A stretch of DNA of 64,000 nucleotides, taken from contig JAHRVB010000228.1 in assembly GCA_019090895.1 (NCBI GenBank), positions 21,990 through 85,989 on the forward strand, given 5' to 3'. Positions within the stretch are counted from its first letter, which is position 1; the number at the start of each line of letters is the position of its first letter. Shown here one piece after another: positions 45,915 through 54,992 of the stretch. This stretch comes from Kangiellaceae bacterium (lineage in GTDB: Bacteria; Pseudomonadota; Gammaproteobacteria; Enterobacterales; Kangiellaceae). The translations under genes and the position numbers were made by a program. The notes under the pieces were generated by a model, which saw only the letters and a list, made by a program, of their open reading frames with translations, made no database searches and was not told the origin of the DNA.

Positions 45915-48395
45915 ATGACTAAAAATACTAAAAATGAAGTGAAACATAGCGCAGTCTCTAGTTTGACTCACCGATTAATGACCTGGCTAAAACGTATATT
46001 CTATTTTTGTTTAAGTGCTTACTGCTTAATTTGGTTATTATCTCCCATAGCCGCTCGCTATTTTCTAGATGGTTACTTAACTCCCAATCACGGTTTACGG
46101 TTATCGGAAAGCTCTTCGATTCGATATAACCCGTTTACTTCTCATCTTACTGTTAACCAACTTGTCATTCTCAAAAATGACAAGCCCGTGTTTGAACTAA
46201 CTCAACTAAACGCTGAGATACGATTGCATCAATTGTTAACCGATACTCTGTATGTGTCAGAATTCAGCCTTCAGGGGTTAAATACAAGTCTAGTTAGAGA
46301 TGGAAATAAGACAACTGTCGCAGGAATGATATTCCCTATAGAAACAAAGAATGAGACTAAAATCTCTGAGGCGAACTCGCAAGGCGACACCGTTCAAAAG
46401 TCAAAAAATAGTAATGATAACCGTAGTAATTATCGGGTTATCTTGCCTCATGGTCATATGGAAGATATTTCCATCTCGATTAACGAAAATGGCAACTTTC
46501 ATACTCTTGGTTTAGGTAAACTTAACATTAATGAATTCGAGTTCGGTGCTGCGACGCAAAAAATGTTATTTGACCTCACCGCAACACTTGATAACGCTCC
46601 TATCAGATTAACTTCGAAAGCAGAATTAGTTCAAATGCAAGGTCTTTGGGATCTAGACTTAAAAATCAATTCTTATGATTTGAAACACCTCTCGGGTTAT
46701 GTTGTTGAATCAGATGCTTCACTCAGTGGTATTGTAGGGTTTTCTACTTCTCAAAGTTTTCAATTTGGCGAGAATACGGTCGGTATTTCTATTCCACAAA
46801 GTAAGTTAGAGTTAGACTCTTTACGACTAATTACTAAGGATTTTTCGATTAGTCAGAAAAGACAAACTCTAAACGTTAATGGTATTTTATCGACGGTTCA
46901 GCTTGAAGAGAATGCAAAAAATAACGACCCTGTTACTGTTTCTTCCGTTGGCTATGTGATTGAAGAGTTGGTTCTAGATTCAGGAAGAGACTCGTTCAAA
47001 AGTGAATCAATAGATATAAGGTTCAATGAACTCACAGCCAAAGTATTTGAAGAAGGAGATTTTTTACTCGAGTTAAATAAAGTCGTAGGGGCTATAGGCT
47101 CAAGTGAATTCAAAAAAGATAATCAGCTCGATTTAAATTCGGATGGTATGGAACTCCATGTTGAAAAAGTGAAATTCTCGCCCGAACAAGTCAAGATAAA
47201 AAGCATTGTTGTAGATAATCTCAATGCGGCACTGATGTTGTTTAAGCAGGACCTACAAGAACAAGAGTCTATTTCTAGTGGTGATGAAGTTAAGCCTAGT
47301 GACGAAAGAAAAACTTCGAATTCTAATGCTGAAATTGAAAAGGAGGATAGTGCACAAGAATCCCAGGGATTGAAGTATAGTGTAGGACAGTTTTATTTGT
47401 CCAATCCCAAAGAGCTTAGTCTTATTGATCAAAATGTATCACCAAATTATAAAATAGCATTTCAGTTGGATAAACTAAGAGTTTCTGATTTAAACTCTAA
47501 GAACGTTAATCAAATATCTCCTTTCTTAGTTGCAGGCACGAGTGGTGAATATACCAATTTTGAATTTAAAGGAACCATCCAACCGTTTAACCCACAAGTA
47601 AATTTAGAACTAGAAGGAGCGTTAAACGAATTTCCTCTACCACCAGCGAGAGGTTATATACAATCATTGTTAGGGTTTGAATTTGAAACGGGTGAATTAG
47701 ATACTATATTGAAGATTAAAATTGTGGATTCTAAAATTGAAGGCAGCACTGATCTGAAAATTAGAGGATTAAATTTGGCATCGGCAGAGAATTATGATCA
47801 GAATCTTGTTCAAGAACAAACCGCAATGCCATTGAATATGGCTTTGGGAATGCTAAAGGACAGTAATGATAATGTCGAGTTGGATATACCCATGTACGGT
47901 GACTTCAATAGCCCTACATTTGGAGTCGCTAGTTTTGTTTCTTTGGTGACAAAGAAGGCTATAGAATCGACGGCCAAGTCATATTTGCTTAAGACTTTTG
48001 TCCCATACGCAGAAGTCATTAGTATGACGATTTCAGCGGGTGGGTTTATACTAAAGACACGTTTTGAAGATCTAGAATTTGAGCCAAATACTTATGAGTT
48101 AGTGGATTCTCAATCAACCTATATGCAGCAATTTATTGCTCTAATGAAAGAGAAAGAAAATACCCAAGTTAAGATTTGTGCAACTTCAACTTCCATCGAT
48201 CTAAAGGCCAGTGAGCTGGTATTTGAATCTGATAAAGAAGCGACTGATTTTCTAGCAGAACTCGCAGGATTACGAATGAAGGCGTTTAAATCTCACTCAG
48301 TTAATAATGGTATTGATTCATCTCGTCTGTTGCTATGCGCACCAAAGATCAACTTATCCGACGATAGCAAGCCTAGCATTTCGATCTCCGTTTAA
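45915..48395 (+). CDS. DUF748 (AsmA-like) envelope protein
   Basis: About 826 residues from the ATG at 45915; a TTG 36 bases earlier is also in frame. A signal-anchor covers about 20-45 (IFYFCLSAYCLIWLLSPIAARYFLDGYL). The rest is periplasmic. The blocks SSSIRYNPFTSHLTVNQLVI and LNMALGMLKDSNDNVELDIPMYGDFNSPTFGV are the DUF748 signatures shared with AsmA-like proteins, which are proposed to carry lipids across the periplasm. A Ser/Glu-rich linker lies near 440-480. The end, with a TYMQQFIALMKEKENTQVKIC helix, is OmpA-like in style. It is followed 28 bases later by a GDSL hydrolase. Confidence 0.87.
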   Translation: MTKNTKNEVKHSAVSSLTHRLMTWLKRIFYFCLSAYCLIWLLSPIAARYFLDGYLTPNHGLRLSESSSIRYNPFTSHLTVNQLVILKNDKPVFELTQLNAEIRLHQLLTDTLYVSEFSLQGLNTSLVRDGNKTTVAGMIFPIETKNETKISEANSQGDTVQKSKNSNDNRSNYRVILPHGHMEDISISINENGNFHTLGLGKLNINEFEFGAATQKMLFDLTATLDNAPIRLTSKAELVQMQGLWDLDLKINSYDLKHLSGYVVESDASLSGIVGFSTSQSFQFGENTVGISIPQSKLELDSLRLITKDFSISQKRQTLNVNGILSTVQLEENAKNNDPVTVSSVGYVIEELVLDSGRDSFKSESIDIRFNELTAKVFEEGDFLLELNKVVGAIGSSEFKKDNQLDLNSDGMELHVEKVKFSPEQVKIKSIVVDNLNAALMLFKQDLQEQESISSGDEVKPSDERKTSNSNAEIEKEDSAQESQGLKYSVGQFYLSNPKELSLIDQNVSPNYKIAFQLDKLRVSDLNSKNVNQISPFLVAGTSGEYTNFEFKGTIQPFNPQVNLELEGALNEFPLPPARGYIQSLLGFEFETGELDTILKIKIVDSKIEGSTDLKIRGLNLASAENYDQNLVQEQTAMPLNMALGMLKDSNDNVELDIPMYGDFNSPTFGVASFVSLVTKKAIESTAKSYLLKTFVPYAEVISMTISAGGFILKTRFEDLEFEPNTYELVDSQSTYMQQFIALMKEKENTQVKICATSTSIDLKASELVFESDKEATDFLAELAGLRMKAFKSHSVNNGIDSSRLLLCAPKINLSDDSKPSISISV

Positions 48396-48423
48396 ATCTA
48401 AGAATAAAACAGGGTAATCAGAA

Positions 48424-49128
48424 GTGAACGCATCAAACATGAAATCGATACTCTGCTTTGGTGACAGTATTACTTATGGTGAAAGTGATACTCGATCCGG
48501 CGGCTGGGTATCACGTTTGATTCAGTATACCTTGAATAATTCTAACCAGACTAATTGGCTAGAACACTCAGTTTATAATTTGGGCATCGCAAGCGAAACA
48601 AGTGATGGTCTGCTCCGTCGCTTTTCTTCTGAGTACAAAAGCAGAGAAAATAAAAATTGTGAAATGACCGTCATCTTTTCCTATGGAATAAATGATATTG
48701 TTATTCATCATGGAAAAAAGGGAATTAAAAAACCAGCCAATCTAAATGCTAGGGCAAAAAACAAGGTACCTTTAGAATATTTCTCAAAGAATTTATCAGA
48801 GTGCATTCAAGTTGCTAGTAAAGCGAATGCGAAGGTTATAGTGACAAGTATACTTCCATTTTTACCAAAATATGACGGTGTTATTAATCAGCACCAAGAA
48901 GTGAGAGTGCTAGATGATGTGCATCGATATAATCTAGAACTACAAGAGATTTGCAAACTATTTAATACGACTTATCTCGATTTATTTCAATATTTTACTG
49001 ATCGCGAACTGGATTTGCTTTCAACTGATGGTCTCCACCCTAATCATAAAGGTCATCAGTTGATATTTGAGCAAGTTTTGGAGTTGCTTAATCTATCTAA
49101 ATATAAAGACAATGGGTTGTTGAGTTAA
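48424..49128 (+). CDS. GDSL/SGNH-type hydrolase
   Basis: 234 residues from a GTG. The SGNH blocks are all visible: block I FGDSITYGE with nucleophile Ser15, Gly in SETSDGLL-type block II, block III GINDIV and block V DGLHPNHKGH. No signal peptide is present, so it probably acts in the cytoplasm. Substrates in this family include esters, acyl-CoA thioesters and acetylated sugars; none can be chosen here. The stop overlaps that of the convergent desaturase gene by three bases. Confidence 0.92.
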   Translation: MNASNMKSILCFGDSITYGESDTRSGGWVSRLIQYTLNNSNQTNWLEHSVYNLGIASETSDGLLRRFSSEYKSRENKNCEMTVIFSYGINDIVIHHGKKGIKKPANLNARAKNKVPLEYFSKNLSECIQVASKANAKVIVTSILPFLPKYDGVINQHQEVRVLDDVHRYNLELQEICKLFNTTYLDLFQYFTDRELDLLSTDGLHPNHKGHQLIFEQVLELLNLSKYKDNGLLS

Positions 49129-50300
49129 GCATATTGTAGAACCATCAATTGCCATGACTTTTGCTGGTTTACAAGGTTCTGCTTCAGTTCATTATATTTC
49201 TTATTAAGGTTAGACTTCTCAACGTTCTCCAATAGCTCGCTGCGTTTAGAATCCAACCATTCTTTCTTAATCGAATAGAATTCTGACATCTTCTGAATCA
49301 TTAGATCATATTCATTTTGTATGGTCAAAAGTGCTTCATCTGAATTTGGCAGTGAAAGCAGCATCAGTTTATTCTTCGCTTTTACTAGCTGTTGTGCAGC
49401 AATTGCTTTTGCAATTTTCTCTTCAGAAATTCTCTTTAGATTTTTGGCCAGTCCCAGCCAGCTCAGAGACTTAATTAACCATTTTGTCGGGTCAAACTGC
49501 CACCATTTAATAGCGTTCCGGTAGTCGAATTGAAAAGCATGGTGAAAGTTATGATAACCTTCTCCAAAAGTTAATAGTGCGACTAAGGGATTGTCTTTCG
49601 CCGTATTTTTGTCGTTGTATGGTTGTTTTCCCCACATGTGAGCGAGAGAATTGATACAGAAAGTTAAATGGTGACTCACAACCAATCGAAGAAAACCGAC
49701 CAATAATAAGCTTCCCCACACATCGCCAAGTATTAGACCGACAAGTAAAGGAATTCCAAAATTGGTAGCTAATACAAGTGTTAGGTAATGCTTATGCTGC
49801 CATAAGACAATACGGTCTCTTTGTAAGTCAGATGCATTTTTATAATCGGTGTAGCGGTAAGCTTGATATTCTCTTAACATCCAACCGATGTGTGAGTACC
49901 AAAAACCGCGATTGGCAGAGTAGGGATCTTTATCATTCTGGTCGACAAATCGATGATGAACTCGATGGTCGGAACTCCAATGGAGTGCACTATTCTGAAC
50001 GGCAAATGCACCGCCAATGGCATAAAACACCCTTACAACCACATTGGCTTCATATGCTTTATGAGACCAAAGACGGTGGTATCCGGCAGTGATTGATAGT
50101 TCGCAAAAACTGAGTGCAATTATCGCCGCGACAATTAGACCAATACTAAAGCCTTCAAAATAGGCGTATAGCGGGACTCCTATTAGTGAGACTGTAAAGG
50201 TGATGCTAAACACAAGAACATTAAGCCAGATAATATTCGGTTTTTTATGCTGTTCTTCACTAGCATTTGAGTGTCTCAATGGTGTAGTTCGGTCTTTCAT
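49125..50300 (-). CDS. Membrane fatty acid (acyl-CoA) desaturase, delta-9 type
   Basis: 391 residues. Three histidine boxes are in place: HRLWSH (75-80), HRVHH (112-116) and HNFHH (250-254), which bind the di-iron centre. Four TM segments surround them. A C-terminal charged, coiled-coil-like tail of about 100 residues follows. The enzyme introduces a double bond into saturated acyl chains. It is divergent from fabR, the repressor of unsaturated fatty acid synthesis, with FabR-like palindromes between them, as in Pseudomonas desB/desT. The electron donor is not encoded nearby. Confidence 0.93.
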   Translation of the reverse strand: MKDRTTPLRHSNASEEQHKKPNIIWLNVLVFSITFTVSLIGVPLYAYFEGFSIGLIVAAIIALSFCELSITAGYHRLWSHKAYEANVVVRVFYAIGGAFAVQNSALHWSSDHRVHHRFVDQNDKDPYSANRGFWYSHIGWMLREYQAYRYTDYKNASDLQRDRIVLWQHKHYLTLVLATNFGIPLLVGLILGDVWGSLLLVGFLRLVVSHHLTFCINSLAHMWGKQPYNDKNTAKDNPLVALLTFGEGYHNFHHAFQFDYRNAIKWWQFDPTKWLIKSLSWLGLAKNLKRISEEKIAKAIAAQQLVKAKNKLMLLSLPNSDEALLTIQNEYDLMIQKMSEFYSIKKEWLDSKRSELLENVEKSNLNKKYNELKQNLVNQQKSWQLMVLQYA

Positions 50301-50354
50301 AATAGGCTGGGTCCGAAATTAAAATCAATCTAGCATAGTTAGGGTAATGCGAGA

Positions 50355-50374
50355 GGGCGAACACATGTGCGCCC
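50355..50374. promoter_or_regulatory. Candidate FabR/DesT operator upstream of the desaturase gene
   Basis: GGGCG-AACACATGTG-CGCCC is an imperfect 20-base palindrome in which eight of ten arm positions pair. It lies 55-74 bases before the desaturase start and looks like the GC-flanked ACA..TGT sites known for FabR and DesT. Confidence 0.6.
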
Positions 50375-50418
50375 AATAATGATAAGTATAATAGCGGCTC
50401 GATAAAAACGCAATTGAG

Positions 50419-50434
50419 AATACACGTGTAAGCT
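50419..50434. promoter_or_regulatory. Second candidate FabR operator
   Basis: The ten-base palindrome TACACGTGTA (50421-50430), flanked by AA and AGCT, resembles the E. coli fabA/fabB FabR sites (TACA-N2-TGTA core with AGC-type flanks, from memory). It sits just upstream of a possible fabR promoter (TTGATA 50442-50447, TACTCT 50464-50469). Confidence 0.6.
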
Positions 50435-50561
50435 GAATTAGTTGATACTATTTTATTAACTAATACTCTAGAATAGTTATTTCCCGTTTTGCTTGGCTTA
50501 ACGGATAATCTACTCAAAATACTGAGATTATTTTACTTTTACCTAAACAGCTAGGAAATAT

Positions 50562-51167
50562 ATGGCGATCAGTCGTAGCGAACAAAAAGAAAAGACTCGG
50601 CGCGCGATTATCGATGCGGCAATTAAGCAATTGGGCGTAGAAAAGAGTTTTGCAAGTTTAAGCCTCAGAGAAGTAACAAGAGAGGCAGGCATTGCACCCA
50701 CCTCGTTTTATCGACATTTTAAAGATATGGAGGAGTTGGGATTAACGCTTGTCGACGAGTGTGGATTAACGCTGAGGCAGATTATGCGTAAAGCGAGAAA
50801 GCGGTTTAAAAAAGGTGGTAGTGTCATACGGACTTCAGTTAAAACGTTTATGGAAGTGACTGAAACCAATCCAAATATCTTTCGCCTGTTGTTTCACGAG
50901 CGGTCCGGAACTACTCATGCACTAAGAACAGCGGTTGATAGGGAGATCCAATTTTTTATCGTTGAGCTAACAGACTATATTCAAAACATTGGTTATGAAA
51001 AAGAAGCTGCTTTTGCACAGGCGGAAGCGATGGTAGCGGTGGTTTTTAATGCGGGGGCTGAATCTCTAGAGGCTAAACTAGGTCAACGGACCGACGTGGA
51101 AAAACGAGCTATTCAGCAATTAAGATACATCGCGGCGGGCGCTAAATGTCTTCATTTAACTAAATAA
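50562..51167 (+). CDS. fabR: TetR family regulator of unsaturated fatty acid synthesis, FabR
   Basis: 201 residues. The N-terminal third ([13 protein letters not shown], then [24 protein letters not shown]) and the ligand domain ([37 protein letters not shown]) match E. coli FabR closely. FabR binds acyl-ACP or acyl-CoA and represses fabA, fabB and, in marine species, desaturase genes. It begins at an ATG five bases after AGGA. The divergent desaturase and two palindromes support control of that gene and of itself. Confidence 0.93.
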   Translation: MAISRSEQKEKTRRAIIDAAIKQLGVEKSFASLSLREVTREAGIAPTSFYRHFKDMEELGLTLVDECGLTLRQIMRKARKRFKKGGSVIRTSVKTFMEVTETNPNIFRLLFHERSGTTHALRTAVDREIQFFIVELTDYIQNIGYEKEAAFAQAEAMVAVVFNAGAESLEAKLGQRTDVEKRAIQQLRYIAAGAKCLHLTK

Positions 51168-51186
51168 GCGACTACTTAATATTAAC

Positions 51187-51441
51187 TTATCCGTGCAGTT
51201 TATATCGTAGATGCTTAAATTTTGGTGAACGAGAAATTTCCTTTAGCAGGCAAGTTGTTTGATGTGTGGCAGGCTTAAAACTTGGCAGTTGGTACCAGTT
51301 TCTTCCATAACCTTTATAAGTTTTTAATTGTGAATGATTAGTCCCCCAGAATTTTAAACGGTTTGGCAGCTGCCTCAAGGTGATTTGCAAACATGCTTGG
51401 TCGATAGGGTCTATTTTTACACTGACAATTTGTTGATTCAT
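51187..51441 (-). CDS. Small hypothetical protein
   Basis: 84 residues, no known domain or membrane segment. It is basic (many Lys and Arg) with several Trp and Tyr. It fills most of the 427-base gap between fabR and epmC and would be the only gene there. No strong ribosome-binding site precedes the ATG. It could be a genuine small protein or a chance frame; I lean slightly towards real because of length and position. Confidence 0.45.
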   Translation of the reverse strand: MNQQIVSVKIDPIDQACLQITLRQLPNRLKFWGTNHSQLKTYKGYGRNWYQLPSFKPATHQTTCLLKEISRSPKFKHLRYKLHG

Positions 51442-51594
51442 CTTATACGTAACTCTTTACTATCTTCAGATAGATTCTAAATTCGCCTAACCAAGTCCTT
51501 AGGTGCTGTTTCTTACTTCATATTAACAATTATAGTGAATAATTTAGCTCATAGCATTAAAATCACAATCAATCAGTAAAACACCGAAAACGAC

Positions 51595-52119
51595 ATGGAC
51601 TACGAACCTAATATTGAAGCTCTGGTAGAAGTATTCGACCAACTTTTTCTTAAAACAGAAAATACTCGATTGATTATTGGCGCTGAAGAGCCGTTCTATC
51701 GAGCATCGATTAATAACAAACCTGCTGTTATTTATAGCCGGGAGAATTTCTACTCGAGTGCCTTACATGAAATTGCCCATTGGTGTATCGCAGGAAGTCG
51801 GCGCAGAACAATAGATGATTTCGGTTATTGGTACGAACCTGACGGCCGAGACGAGCAACAGCAGGTTCTCTTTGAACGAGTCGAAGTGAAACCGCAAGCG
51901 ATCGAATTATGCTTATCCAAAGCTGCTGGTCATCAATTTAACTTTTCGGCTGATAATTTGTCTTCGTCTGTTGGCATATCCAAGAATTTCAAATCCGCTG
52001 TAGAATCTCAGGCTAAACAGTATTTAGAGAGCAGTTTACCTATAAGGGCACAACGATTATTCGATACTTTAAGTACCATGTATCAGAATTTAGCCCTTCT
52101 TAAGGAATTTCATGTTTAG
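51595..52119 (+). CDS. epmC: Elongation factor P hydroxylase EpmC
   Basis: 174 residues (182 in E. coli YfcM). Strong family blocks are visible: ALHEIAHWCIAGSRRRTIDDFGYWYEPDGRDEQQQVLFERVEVKPQAIELCLSKAAGHQFN, with the metal-binding HExxH (His58, Glu59, His62). EpmC hydroxylates the beta-lysylated lysine of EF-P after EpmB and EpmA. Neither of those is in the window. The stop overlaps the next start by eight bases. Confidence 0.95.
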   Translation: MDYEPNIEALVEVFDQLFLKTENTRLIIGAEEPFYRASINNKPAVIYSRENFYSSALHEIAHWCIAGSRRRTIDDFGYWYEPDGRDEQQQVLFERVEVKPQAIELCLSKAAGHQFNFSADNLSSSVGISKNFKSAVESQAKQYLESSLPIRAQRLFDTLSTMYQNLALLKEFHV

Positions 52120-53236
52120 GTTAGGATTAATTATTAACCCATTTGCTGGTATTGGAGGCAGAGTGGGGTTAAAAGGCAGTGACGGCGCCGATGTTCGTCG
52201 AATAGCTCTACAATTGGGAGCGCCTCAATTAGCCAGGACAAAAGTCAAAAATTGCTTAATTCAATTCAAAAATAGGTTTGACAAAATTACTATTATCACG
52301 GTTTCGGGAGAAATGGGTGAACAGGTTTGTAGTGAACTAGGGTTGACCTATGAAATAGCGTCATTCTGTAAAACGCCTTCCACAGACTTAGATACCAAAG
52401 AGGCGGTGAAAGCCATTCAAGATTCAAATATTGACTTACTGCTCTTTGCTGGTGGAGATGGTACCGCAAGAAATATCTTTGAAGTCTCTGATCAATGCAA
52501 TCCTGTATTAGGGATTCCTGCAGGGGTTAAGATCCACTCTGGTGTCTACGCCGTATCTGCAGAAGCTGCAGGACTGCTGGTGAATGACCTCGTTGATGGA
52601 AAAATGCTGAGTTTGGTATCTGCAGATGTGGTGGATATTGACGAGCAAGCTTTCAGGCAAGGAAAAGTAAAGGCTCAAAAATATGGCGAATTGAATGTCC
52701 CTGCGTCTTTACGTTATGTTCAAGCCGTTAAGAACGGTAATAGTGAAATTGAAGAGCTCGTATTTCAAGATATCGCCGCTGAAGTGATAGAGAGTATGGA
52801 CGATAACATTTATTACGTCATTGGCTCGGGAACGACCTGTGCTGAAATAATGCGCCAACTGGGTCTAACAAATACGTTGTTAGGTTCAGACATTGTGCAC
52901 CAAGAGTCCCTCATAAAATCAGATGCTGTCGAAAGTGATTTACTAGCGCTAATAGAATCCGGTGCAGAGGTAATATTTGTTATTACGGTGATTGGCGGTC
53001 AAGGACATATTCTAGGACGAGGTAATCATCAACTAAGCCCGCAAGTGGTAAAATCCGTGGGGTGGGACTGTTTTGTCGTTATCGCGACTAAGTCAAAACT
53101 AGAAGAATTAAACAATCGGCCACTACTTGTAGATACCGGTGATATTGAGCTAGACCATGCGCTTCATGGTCTAAAACAGGTTATCTGTGGATATAGAGAT
53201 TATGTCCTTTATCCAGTTGGTCTAAAACGTGATTAG
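52112..53236 (+). CDS. ATP-NAD kinase family protein
   Basis: 374 residues. The N-terminus LGLIINPFAGIGGRVGLKGSDG and the motif FAGGDGTARNI (GGDGT) belong to the ATP-NAD/diacylglycerol kinase fold, in the COG3199 branch (larger than NadK, about 300). NAD kinases make NADP; the COG3199 members are predicted nucleotide or acetoin-linked kinases without a settled substrate. It overlaps epmC by eight bases, so the two are translated together, though no functional link is known. Confidence 0.85.
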   Translation: MFRLGLIINPFAGIGGRVGLKGSDGADVRRIALQLGAPQLARTKVKNCLIQFKNRFDKITIITVSGEMGEQVCSELGLTYEIASFCKTPSTDLDTKEAVKAIQDSNIDLLLFAGGDGTARNIFEVSDQCNPVLGIPAGVKIHSGVYAVSAEAAGLLVNDLVDGKMLSLVSADVVDIDEQAFRQGKVKAQKYGELNVPASLRYVQAVKNGNSEIEELVFQDIAAEVIESMDDNIYYVIGSGTTCAEIMRQLGLTNTLLGSDIVHQESLIKSDAVESDLLALIESGAEVIFVITVIGGQGHILGRGNHQLSPQVVKSVGWDCFVVIATKSKLEELNNRPLLVDTGDIELDHALHGLKQVICGYRDYVLYPVGLKRD

Positions 53237-53288
53237 ATATAACGGTAAATATAACATCAATTATTTCGAGTGATTCAAAGGATAAAAA

Positions 53289-53708
53289 CTATTCTTCGCC
53301 GTCTTCTACGTCAACTTGACCTGATATCTTTCGGCGAACATGTGACCAGCACATTCCTACACCTAGTACCAATGCCATGATAATTTCAATTATCCAACTT
53401 ATGGCAGCTATGTTACTGATTTCAACGATGCCCCAGTCAATAACAACCCATAACAAGCTTCCGAATAGACCAAATGCCAAAATGAGCCCCCACGGACCAA
53501 GTGAACGAAGTGTCGCCCTAATATACATAGTCCATCCAATGAGCAGTAATACTCCCGCGGGTACAACCAATATATTAAATTGTTCAAAACTAGCAACGAT
53601 CCAGTTGTAGTATGAATAAGGGCTAGGGTTATAGGAAAGTAGAACCAGAGCGAGAGCAAAACTTAATCGTAGCAAGAAGCCTCTCGATGTAAGATGATTA
53701 TTTGCCAT
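53289..53708 (-). CDS. Small integral membrane protein (DUF6524-like)
   Basis: 139 residues. Four hydrophobic helices are visible (about 9-26, 41-62, 68-90, 98-120) and the end is charged (KISGQVDVEDGEE). The start GFLLRLSFALALVLLSYNPSPYSYYNWI looks like the DUF6524 family, which I name from memory. Function unknown. The ATG has AAGGA eight bases upstream. An inverted repeat at 53755-53787 lies just before it. Confidence 0.75.
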   Translation of the reverse strand: MANNHLTSRGFLLRLSFALALVLLSYNPSPYSYYNWIVASFEQFNILVVPAGVLLLIGWTMYIRATLRSLGPWGLILAFGLFGSLLWVVIDWGIVEISNIAAISWIIEIIMALVLGVGMCWSHVRRKISGQVDVEDGEE

Positions 53709-53754
53709 TCTGTTATCCTTGTTGATACACGGGAAGAGTCTTAACGGATTAGTC

Positions 53755-53787
53755 TAAACGATAATACATACTTAGTCTTATCGTTTA
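53755..53787. repeat. Ten-base inverted repeat
   Basis: TAAACGATAA (53755-53764) and TTATCGTTTA (53778-53787) pair perfectly around a 13-base loop between the NERD stop and the downstream gene. On the minus strand a T-run precedes rather than follows the stem, so it is not a standard terminator. It may be an operator or an atypical terminator. Confidence 0.55.
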
Positions 53788-53823
53788 AGAAAAAAATTAA
53801 AGGTAAATTAGAGATGACTTAAA

Positions 53824-54579
53824 TTACACCAACCGGCTCTGATTACAAGTCGGATACAGTTTACAGGCTAATATTTTTCGGCCGTTATTTGGACCATCAT
53901 TTAAGGACCGAATTTCCATGGCGCTCCCGCAACTGGGACAGAGGTTTCCGTATTCTAGGGACAATACTCTTTGCTGGTTTTGTTCAATTTGATCTGATTC
54001 GTTAATCAATCCTTGTCTCTTTCTTTTATTTTCAACAGAGCGGACGAAGTTCTCTATCTGCTGGGAGGTTAAAAGAATCTCTGTTTTAGAACGGATATAC
54101 TCTATATAGCGGCTTCCAAAAGTGAATTTTCGACTCATCGGATATTTGAAGCCCTTTATTCCTGTAAATAAGACGACGGGGAATACTTCCTCTTTTGTAA
54201 GACCTAAGAATCCACAAATTGTTTGAACTCTTTCATTCACTACTTGAGTCGGATTCGAGAAATTAAGCGTGTTGTGGTTTTTTAATTCTTGAGTCCAGGT
54301 ATCCTTACTTTCGTTACCACTAATTATTCCAGAGTAGTGTTGTGCCATGACGATAAATACACCATATCGACTAATAATGAGATAGTCGAACTTTTGCAAA
54401 CCATCAAATGTAAGTAAAACGACATTAGTCATGAGGTAATAGTCGTTAGAATTTAGAAAGAAGTTTGTTGCTTTCTTTATTTTATCGGAATCGTGTTTCT
54501 TCTTGAAAAAAGAGTCATATAGAACAAAACTAGCTAGCGCTAAAACGACCAATGTTATGCAGATGATAAAAATGTCCAT
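53824..54579 (-). CDS. NERD-domain protein with zinc ribbon and membrane anchor
   Basis: 251 residues. One N-terminal TM (about 4-22), then a NERD (nuclease-related) domain (about 35-150), a linker, and a C-terminal topoisomerase-type zinc ribbon with Cys214, Cys217, Cys239 and Cys245. In NERD nucleases a beta-strand usually reads VxxETKNxxG, with catalytic Glu and Lys. Here the same strand reads GVFIVMAQHYSG, so both are replaced (Met, Gln), while the conserved Trp95 remains. It may bind nucleic acid without cutting it. It faces no obvious partner gene. Confidence 0.82.
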   Translation of the reverse strand: MDIFIICITLVVLALASFVLYDSFFKKKHDSDKIKKATNFFLNSNDYYLMTNVVLLTFDGLQKFDYLIISRYGVFIVMAQHYSGIISGNESKDTWTQELKNHNTLNFSNPTQVVNERVQTICGFLGLTKEEVFPVVLFTGIKGFKYPMSRKFTFGSRYIEYIRSKTEILLTSQQIENFVRSVENKRKRQGLINESDQIEQNQQRVLSLEYGNLCPSCGSAMEIRSLNDGPNNGRKILACKLYPTCNQSRLV

Positions 54580-54992
54580 AAAATAAATTTGTACTCTTTA
54601 AAATAGCGATGTAAGGCTCACCACTTCAATGCCGGTCTAGAATATAACTGATGATTAGTAAGACTGTGGTTTTGATGGTTTTAATTATGAAACATGATTG
54701 AAAGACACAATATTAACCAATCACAATCGAACCCGTAATTTGTAACATATTACCATTTTTGATTCAGTTTGGGCAGATTTAGTAAGACGTTGCTGATAAA
54801 TCTGCTTACTAAGCCCTGTAGATTGACAGTAGTTCTGTTTGAAATGAGACCTTAAAGGCTAATTGAGGTGATTCTACGAAAGGGACCAAGGAGAATTGAC
54901 CTTACTGTTTAGAATAAAAAAAGCCAGGCTCACATGTCATGGCCTGGCAAAATCGCAAAGTTATCCACCTAAGGGGATGGACTGCGAACTAA
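54580..54992. other. Gene-free region with alternative hairpins
   Basis: About 410 bases. It holds the EamA terminator (54916-54948) and a segment at 54771-54816 that can fold in two mutually exclusive ways: GCAGATTT/AAATCTGC, or TTAGTAAG/CTTACTAA extended by GGGC/GCCC. It is upstream of the NERD gene. No coding sequence is seen. Confidence 0.5.
54916..54948 (-). terminator. Rho-independent terminator of the EamA gene
   Basis: GCCAGGC (54923-54929) and GCCTGGC (54942-54948) form a GC-rich stem. On the minus strand it is followed by seven Ts (54922-54916). It lies 45 bases after the stop. Confidence 0.88.

Noticed and set aside
50260..50517. 85-codon minus-strand frame in the fabR-desaturase gap
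   Set aside because: It overlaps the desaturase start and covers the operator palindromes; it is better explained as regulatory DNA.
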